Assembly: GCA_958295985.1 (NCBI GenBank)
Contig: OY282432.1
Coordinates: 310,001-374,000, forward strand
Direction: 5' to 3'
Source of the DNA: an uncultured Candidatus Binatia bacterium
GTDB taxonomy: Bacteria > Desulfobacterota > Binatia > UBA9968 > JAJDTQ01
DNA length: 64,000 nucleotides
The notes beneath the pieces are model-generated. The model was not told where the DNA came from. It saw nothing but the letters and a program-made list of their open reading frames with translations, and did not search any database. Position 1 is the stretch's first letter. Each line of letters starts with the position of its first letter. The translations under genes were made by a program, and so were the position numbers. This document shows positions 60,406 to 64,000 of the stretch, in pieces.

Positions 60406-61014
60406 CTAAGAGCCCGCAGGCCCCTTCGTCAAACCCCTTTGCCAGAGGTACTCGGTCTCGCCGAGATTCTTGCCCACCCATCGTCCCAGAACGTAGAAGA
60501 GATCGCTCAGTCGGTTGACGTACTTGAGGAGCCCCTCGCCGACGTTCTCGCCTCGCGACAGCCGCAGGATCTCCCGCTCCGCCCGCCGGCACACCGTGCG
60601 GCATTGATGGAGCTGGGCGCTGATGGGCCCGCCTCCCGGAAGGGTGAACGACTTGAGCGGCTTCAGCTCTTTTTGGCATTCATCGATGAGCCGTTCGATA
60701 CGAACCACTTCCTCCTCGCCCACGCGGTGCATGCCGTCGTAGGTGAAACCCTCCGGAGTCGCCAGCTCGCTGCCCAGATCGAAGAGCCCCTGCTGGATCT
60801 CCTGAAGCGTGCCGTCGAGCTTGAGGCGCAGCTCGCGTTGCCCCGTCCCCTGCTCGTTCCAGGCGCGCACCAAGCCCACCACCGCGTTGAGCTCATCGAC
60901 GGTGCCGTAGGCCTCGACCCGGGCCGAGTCCTTGGGCACCCGCTCCCCGCCCACCAGACCGGTGGTGCCGTCATCACCGGTCCGCGTGTACACGCGCGTG
61001 ATTCTGATGGCCAT
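60406..61014 (-). CDS. Cob(I)alamin adenosyltransferase (PduO type)
   Basis: A 202-residue PduO-type ATP:cob(I)alamin adenosyltransferase making adenosylcobalamin. The ATP-site N-terminus VYTRTGDDGTTGLVGGERVPK, VEAYGTVDELNAVVGL near 34 and the RRAEREIL and YVNRLSDLFYVLGRW helices near 165-180 are characteristic. It points to B12-dependent isomerases elsewhere in the genome. First gene of the run leading to fabI; diverges from the cytochrome c gene. No cobalamin riboswitch is visible upstream. Confidence 0.95.
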   Translation of the reverse strand: MAIRITRVYTRTGDDGTTGLVGGERVPKDSARVEAYGTVDELNAVVGLVRAWNEQGTGQRELRLKLDGTLQEIQQGLFDLGSELATPEGFTYDGMHRVGEEEVVRIERLIDECQKELKPLKSFTLPGGGPISAQLHQCRTVCRRAEREILRLSRGENVGEGLLKYVNRLSDLFYVLGRWVGKNLGETEYLWQRGLTKGPAGS

Positions 61015-61155
61015 CTCGAAAACCCTGGTTCATGACGGAACGACGCGAACAAGCCTATCGGGTTCGGTGGCAGAAAGCCAATCGTCACCGGCGCCCGGCG
61101 GCGTCAGGCGCCCGCATGGTCTGTTTCGTTCAACCCTCGAAGATGGTAGGAGAAA

Positions 61156-61620
61156 ATGGTGATGTTGACGAAGGCCGGCTACCGCAGGCTTCTCTTCCAG
61201 GGTTGGCTGGTACTGCTGGGCCTGACGCTCCTTTCCGGCTGCATTCGAGAGGAGGAGATGAAGCTCGTCTACGCGCAACGCTGCGCAAGCTGCCACGGCC
61301 CCGCGGGCAGGGGCGACGGCCCCATCGCCAAGGCGCTTTCGGCCAACGTGCCGGATTTTCGCCACACCGTGGACAACCGCGACGTATTCGAGATCCGCCG
61401 GATCATCAAGGAAGGCAAAGGCATCATGCCCGCCTTCCGGCCTGCCCTGGAGAAATACCAGATCCAGGACATGGTGCGCATGGTGCGGGTATTGAGCATG
61501 GAAGGCCGTGACGTGGAGTGGTGGGAGAAGTTCGAACCCCTCGTCTGGGCCCACTGCTCGGTGCCCTGGCAGTACGTCTACGATTACGAGGCCGCCGGCA
61601 AGAAAGACAAGCGGTCGTAA
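61156..61620 (+). CDS. Lipoprotein c-type cytochrome, one heme
   Basis: A 154-residue exported cytochrome: hydrophobic signal ending in a lipobox-like LTLLSGC near residue 29, the heme motif CASCHG at 43-48, GRGDGPIA just after, and a likely axial Met in GKGIMPAF near 96. After the domain is a Trp- and Tyr-rich tail (WWEKFEPLVWAH). It would carry electrons at the membrane's outer face. ATG 61156 (or 61162) lies after AGGAG. It stands alone, convergent with the MFS gene. Confidence 0.88.
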   Translation: MVMLTKAGYRRLLFQGWLVLLGLTLLSGCIREEEMKLVYAQRCASCHGPAGRGDGPIAKALSANVPDFRHTVDNRDVFEIRRIIKEGKGIMPAFRPALEKYQIQDMVRMVRVLSMEGRDVEWWEKFEPLVWAHCSVPWQYVYDYEAAGKKDKRS

Positions 61621-61677
61621 CGCCTCGCGGCAAGATATTCCTGTATACTCCTCCTGCTTACCAACCCTACTATCTGT

Positions 61678-62997
61678 TCAGGCGGCGGCCCCGGCGGGTG
61701 ACGGTCCCAGCGGCGGCACGGTCTTCCTGGGCCGGATGCTGAGCCCGAACGCCGCGGCCATCAGTCCCATCCAGCCGCCGGCGAAGAACGCCATCTCGTA
61801 GTTGCCGACATAGTCGTACAGCAGGCCGCCGGCATTGGCCATGGCGAACCCTCCGATCTGGTGCGACAGAAAGATCCAGCCGTAGATCCGGCCGATGGAC
61901 TGCTTGCCGAAGGTCTGGCCGGCGAGGGTGACCACCGGCGGAACCGTGGCGAACCAGTCGAGGCCGTAGATGACGGTAAAGATGAGGAGTCCGCTGGTGT
62001 TGTCCACCAGCGTCAGATAGAAGAGCGCCAATCCCCGCAGGGTGAACACCGCGGCAATCAGCTTTCGGGGATCGACCCGGTCGGTCAACCAGCCGGAGAA
62101 CAGCGTCCCGACCACGTTCATGGTTCCCATGAGGGCAAACGCGACGCTGACGGTCCCCCGCTCGAATCCCTGCTCCAGGGCATGGGGAATCAGATGGGTT
62201 CCGATGAGCCCGTTGGCGGTGCCGCCGCAGATGGAGAACACCCCGCACAGGAGCCAGAAGGTGGGGGTCTTGACGGCGTCCCGGATGCCCATGACCGGCC
62301 CCGTGGGCGTTGCCGGCGGCGTGGAAGGGCGGGTCTTATCCTCTCCTCGGGGCCCCTCCTCGTAGGGCTCCAGGCCGACATCCGCGGGCTTGTCGCGCAT
62401 GAGCAACCAGACCATCGTCACCGCCACGACCGCGCAGGCTACCAGCACGTAAGAACCCATGCGCCAGCCGATGTATCCAATGATCAGAAGCATCAACGGG
62501 GCGAAGACGATCTGTCCCGAAGAGCTGCCGCTGCTGAGGATGCCCACCGCGAGTCCGCGCCGGGAGTTGAACCAGCGATGCGCTACGGAAGCGGAAAGTA
62601 CCCCGGACATGCCGCCGGCCCCCAGGCCGACCATGACTCCCCAAGTCAGCCAGAACTGCCATAGCTCGCTCACGAGAGTGGTGCCCAGAAGACCCGTCGA
62701 GAGCAGCGTCAACGAGGTCATCATGACCCGGCGCGGTCCGTACCTGTCCAGAATCCAACCCACCACCGGAGCGGCGACGCCGTAGAGCAGGAGATTGATG
62801 GAGATCCCGAAGGTGATGGCCGAACGAGCCCATCCGAAGTCCGCTTCCAGCGGATGGATCAGCACGGTGGGAACCACACGGATGCCGGCCCCGTTGAAGC
62901 TGGCAAAGAAGGTCACCGCGACGATGAGCCAAGCGTAATGAAAAGGTAACCGGAAGGGTGGACGCGCCTGCGTATCCGGGCCGGCGGGATGATTCAT
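61678..62997 (-). CDS. MFS transporter (monocarboxylate/OFA-like)
   Basis: A 439-residue major facilitator with 12 predicted helices in two sixes separated by a hydrophilic loop (about 205-245). The between-helix motif YGPRRVMMTS near 88 and the second-half counterpart DRVDPRKLIAAVF near 305 are seen. Members of this branch carry mono- or dicarboxylates. It lies downstream of the tctC-like gene on the same strand, with a strong hairpin between them. Confidence 0.88.
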   Translation of the reverse strand: MNHPAGPDTQARPPFRLPFHYAWLIVAVTFFASFNGAGIRVVPTVLIHPLEADFGWARSAITFGISINLLLYGVAAPVVGWILDRYGPRRVMMTSLTLLSTGLLGTTLVSELWQFWLTWGVMVGLGAGGMSGVLSASVAHRWFNSRRGLAVGILSSGSSSGQIVFAPLMLLIIGYIGWRMGSYVLVACAVVAVTMVWLLMRDKPADVGLEPYEEGPRGEDKTRPSTPPATPTGPVMGIRDAVKTPTFWLLCGVFSICGGTANGLIGTHLIPHALEQGFERGTVSVAFALMGTMNVVGTLFSGWLTDRVDPRKLIAAVFTLRGLALFYLTLVDNTSGLLIFTVIYGLDWFATVPPVVTLAGQTFGKQSIGRIYGWIFLSHQIGGFAMANAGGLLYDYVGNYEMAFFAGGWMGLMAAAFGLSIRPRKTVPPLGPSPAGAAA

Positions 62998-63022
62998 CCG
63001 ATCTCGCTTTCCGTGGTAGCGG

Positions 63023-63060
63023 GGGAACAGGGGTCCCTCCGGAGGCCGACCCCTGTTCCC
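63023..63060. terminator. Strong 13-bp hairpin between tctC-like and MFS genes
   Basis: GGGAACAGGGGTC and GACCCCTGTTCCC pair perfectly around a 12-base loop that itself contains the palindrome CCTCCGGAGG. It lies between two same-strand genes, with no T-run, so it may be an attenuator, mRNA processing site or repeat as much as a terminator. Confidence 0.5.
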
Positions 63061-63069
63061 TGATCGCTG

Positions 63070-64000
63070 CTACTTCGGCAATGCGTCGCGCATGGCCTGG
63101 GTGTACTTGCTGTAGTTCTTCACGTAGTTGTCCAGGTCCGCCTGTGCCGCCTTGGAGTCGCCGGGGACGATGGGGCTCTTGGACTTGGCCAGGAACTCCC
63201 GGTATTCCGGATCGTTCATGGTCTTCACGAACAGGTCCTCCAGGATCTTCTTCCTGTCAGCGGGCAGACCCGGGGGCGCCACGATGCTGCGGCCCACGTA
63301 GAGGCGGAGGTCGATCCCCTTCTCCTTGGCCGTCGGCGTATCGGGGGCGTTCACCGGCCGCTGGTCGTGCAGGTGGAGGACGGGCCTCACGTCGCCCGAC
63401 TTGATGTAGGTGGCGGTGGTGGGGTGGTCGATGGGTTGCAGGTAGACGTCGAAGTCATTCCGGATCATGGACGGTATGCCCTCGCTGGTGCCGCGGTACC
63501 CCGACACCACGTCCATCTGGATGCCGAGTTCCCTGGCCGCGACAAAGGTCGGGATCCAGCGCGACACGCCGATGCCTTCCACGCCCCACTTCACGCGCTT
63601 CGCCTTCTGGAGATCTTCGAGAGTATGGAAACGGGAGTTCTTGCCGACGATGAGGCTGTAGGGTTCGGCTCCAACCCGTGCGATATAGGTGAACTTGGTG
63701 ACGTCGTAACCGGTCTTCTCGGCTCCGCTGATCAACTGCTTCCCGAGCATGCCGTCGGTGAACAGGTGCCCCAGCGTGTAGCCGTCGGGTTTGGCCCGGT
63801 ACATGGCCACCGTGCCGATGACCAGTCCGCCGCCGGTGATGTTCTTGACCACGAGATGGACGCCCTTGGGCAGGTATTTCCGCATAGTCCTGCCGATGCC
63901 TCGGGCCAGCCGGTCGAACCCGCCCCCGGGAGAGCCCGCGACGATGATGATGATGTTCCTTTTCGGAAAGTCCGCTGCTGAAACGGTGGTCGATTGCGCA
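63070..64000 (-). CDS. TctC/Bug-type tricarboxylate-binding protein, partial
   Basis: Periplasmic substrate-binding protein of a tripartite tricarboxylate transporter; the 5' end runs off the window. An in-frame ATG at 63885 gives 271 residues, but the frame continues upstream without stop to the edge with clear family sequence (RNIIIIVAGSPGGGFDRLARG), so the true start lies outside. Further family segments are MYRAKPDGYTLG and WIPTFVAARELG near 120 residues in. It would capture a carboxylate for a TctAB permease such as the fused one at 57-59 kb. Confidence 0.88.
   Translation of the reverse strand, partial: AQSTTVSAADFPKRNIIIIVAGSPGGGFDRLARGIGRTMRKYLPKGVHLVVKNITGGGLVIGTVAMYRAKPDGYTLGHLFTDGMLGKQLISGAEKTGYDVTKFTYIARVGAEPYSLIVGKNSRFHTLEDLQKAKRVKWGVEGIGVSRWIPTFVAARELGIQMDVVSGYRGTSEGIPSMIRNDFDVYLQPIDHPTTATYIKSGDVRPVLHLHDQRPVNAPDTPTAKEKGIDLRLYVGRSIVAPPGLPADRKKILEDLFVKTMNDPEYREFLAKSKSPIVPGDSKAAQADLDNYVKNYSKYTQAMRDALPK

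Noticed and set aside
61015..61155. Cobalamin riboswitch before the adenosyltransferase gene
   Set aside because: I could not find a B12-box-like sequence or the required stems in the 141-base divergent region.

Overview
The window looks like chromosomal DNA of an uncultivated, high-GC, Gram-negative (diderm) bacterium. The evidence is outer-membrane-type proteins (DUF1302 and DUF1329 families), a BepA-like periplasmic protease, a PpiD-type chaperone, a complete mreBCD-mrdA-rodA cluster and FabI. It also carries a complete coenzyme F420 core set (cofG, H, D, C, E plus an NpdG-type F420 oxidoreductase), a UbiD-like decarboxylase, two amidohydrolase-2 proteins, a thiolase/DUF35 pair and tripartite tricarboxylate (TctA/TctC) transporters. 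That mix fits lineages such as Tectomicrobia/Entotheonella, Rokubacteria or neighbouring 'deltaproteobacterial' groups. This placement is inference; there is no rRNA or marker here that settles it.

Layout. 0.1-1.8 kb (minus): a small membrane/redox module (one-TM peptide, TPR protein, ferredoxin). 1.8-5.7 kb: glmU-glmS facing rlmE. 5.7-6.0 kb: remnant of an insertion sequence. 6.0-12.9 kb (plus): an envelope transport-like cluster of DUF1302, DUF1329, YCF48-like propeller and RND/MMPL permease. 12.9-15.9 kb: GST, tRNA-Leu(CAA), a Trm112-like protein and a UbiD-family decarboxylase. 15.9-22.6 kb (minus): the F420 operon, ending in an F420 oxidoreductase and an amidohydrolase. 22.6-30 kb: a possible 40-aa peptide gene, a CNNM/CorC transporter, hisC, a lone OLD-like ATPase and clpB. 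30.1-33.4 kb (plus): bioF-bioA-bioD. 33.4-41.8 kb: larC, tRNA-Ala(CGC), thiolase-like protein plus DUF35 protein, SYLF protein, ornithine cyclodeaminase-like protein, alpha/beta hydrolase, amidohydrolase, gloA and a histidine phosphatase. 41.8-49.4 kb: ppiD diverging from mreB-mreC-mreD-mrdA-rodA. 49.4-52 kb (minus): trxA, pepA, folE. 52-55.4 kb (plus): ptsP and a FliA-type sigma factor. 55.5-61 kb (minus): BepA-like protease, TctA-TctB fusion, rhodanese, fabI, cobalamin adenosyltransferase. 61.1-64 kb: cytochrome c lipoprotein, MFS transporter, and a TctC binding protein running off the right edge.

How it fits together. Much of the window is core biology: UDP-GlcNAc synthesis, rod-shape wall synthesis, biotin, folate and protein quality control. 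The accessory interest is in the F420 operon next to degradative enzymes, the four-gene envelope cluster, the thiolase-fold protein without the usual cysteine paired with a DUF35 protein, the lone OLD-like ATPase, a consensus sigma-54 promoter almost touching the FliA start codon, and a dispersed palindrome that supplies the stop codons of rodA and pepA. No CRISPR array, prophage or complete insertion sequence is visible. Bases 1-107 hold no gene I can support.
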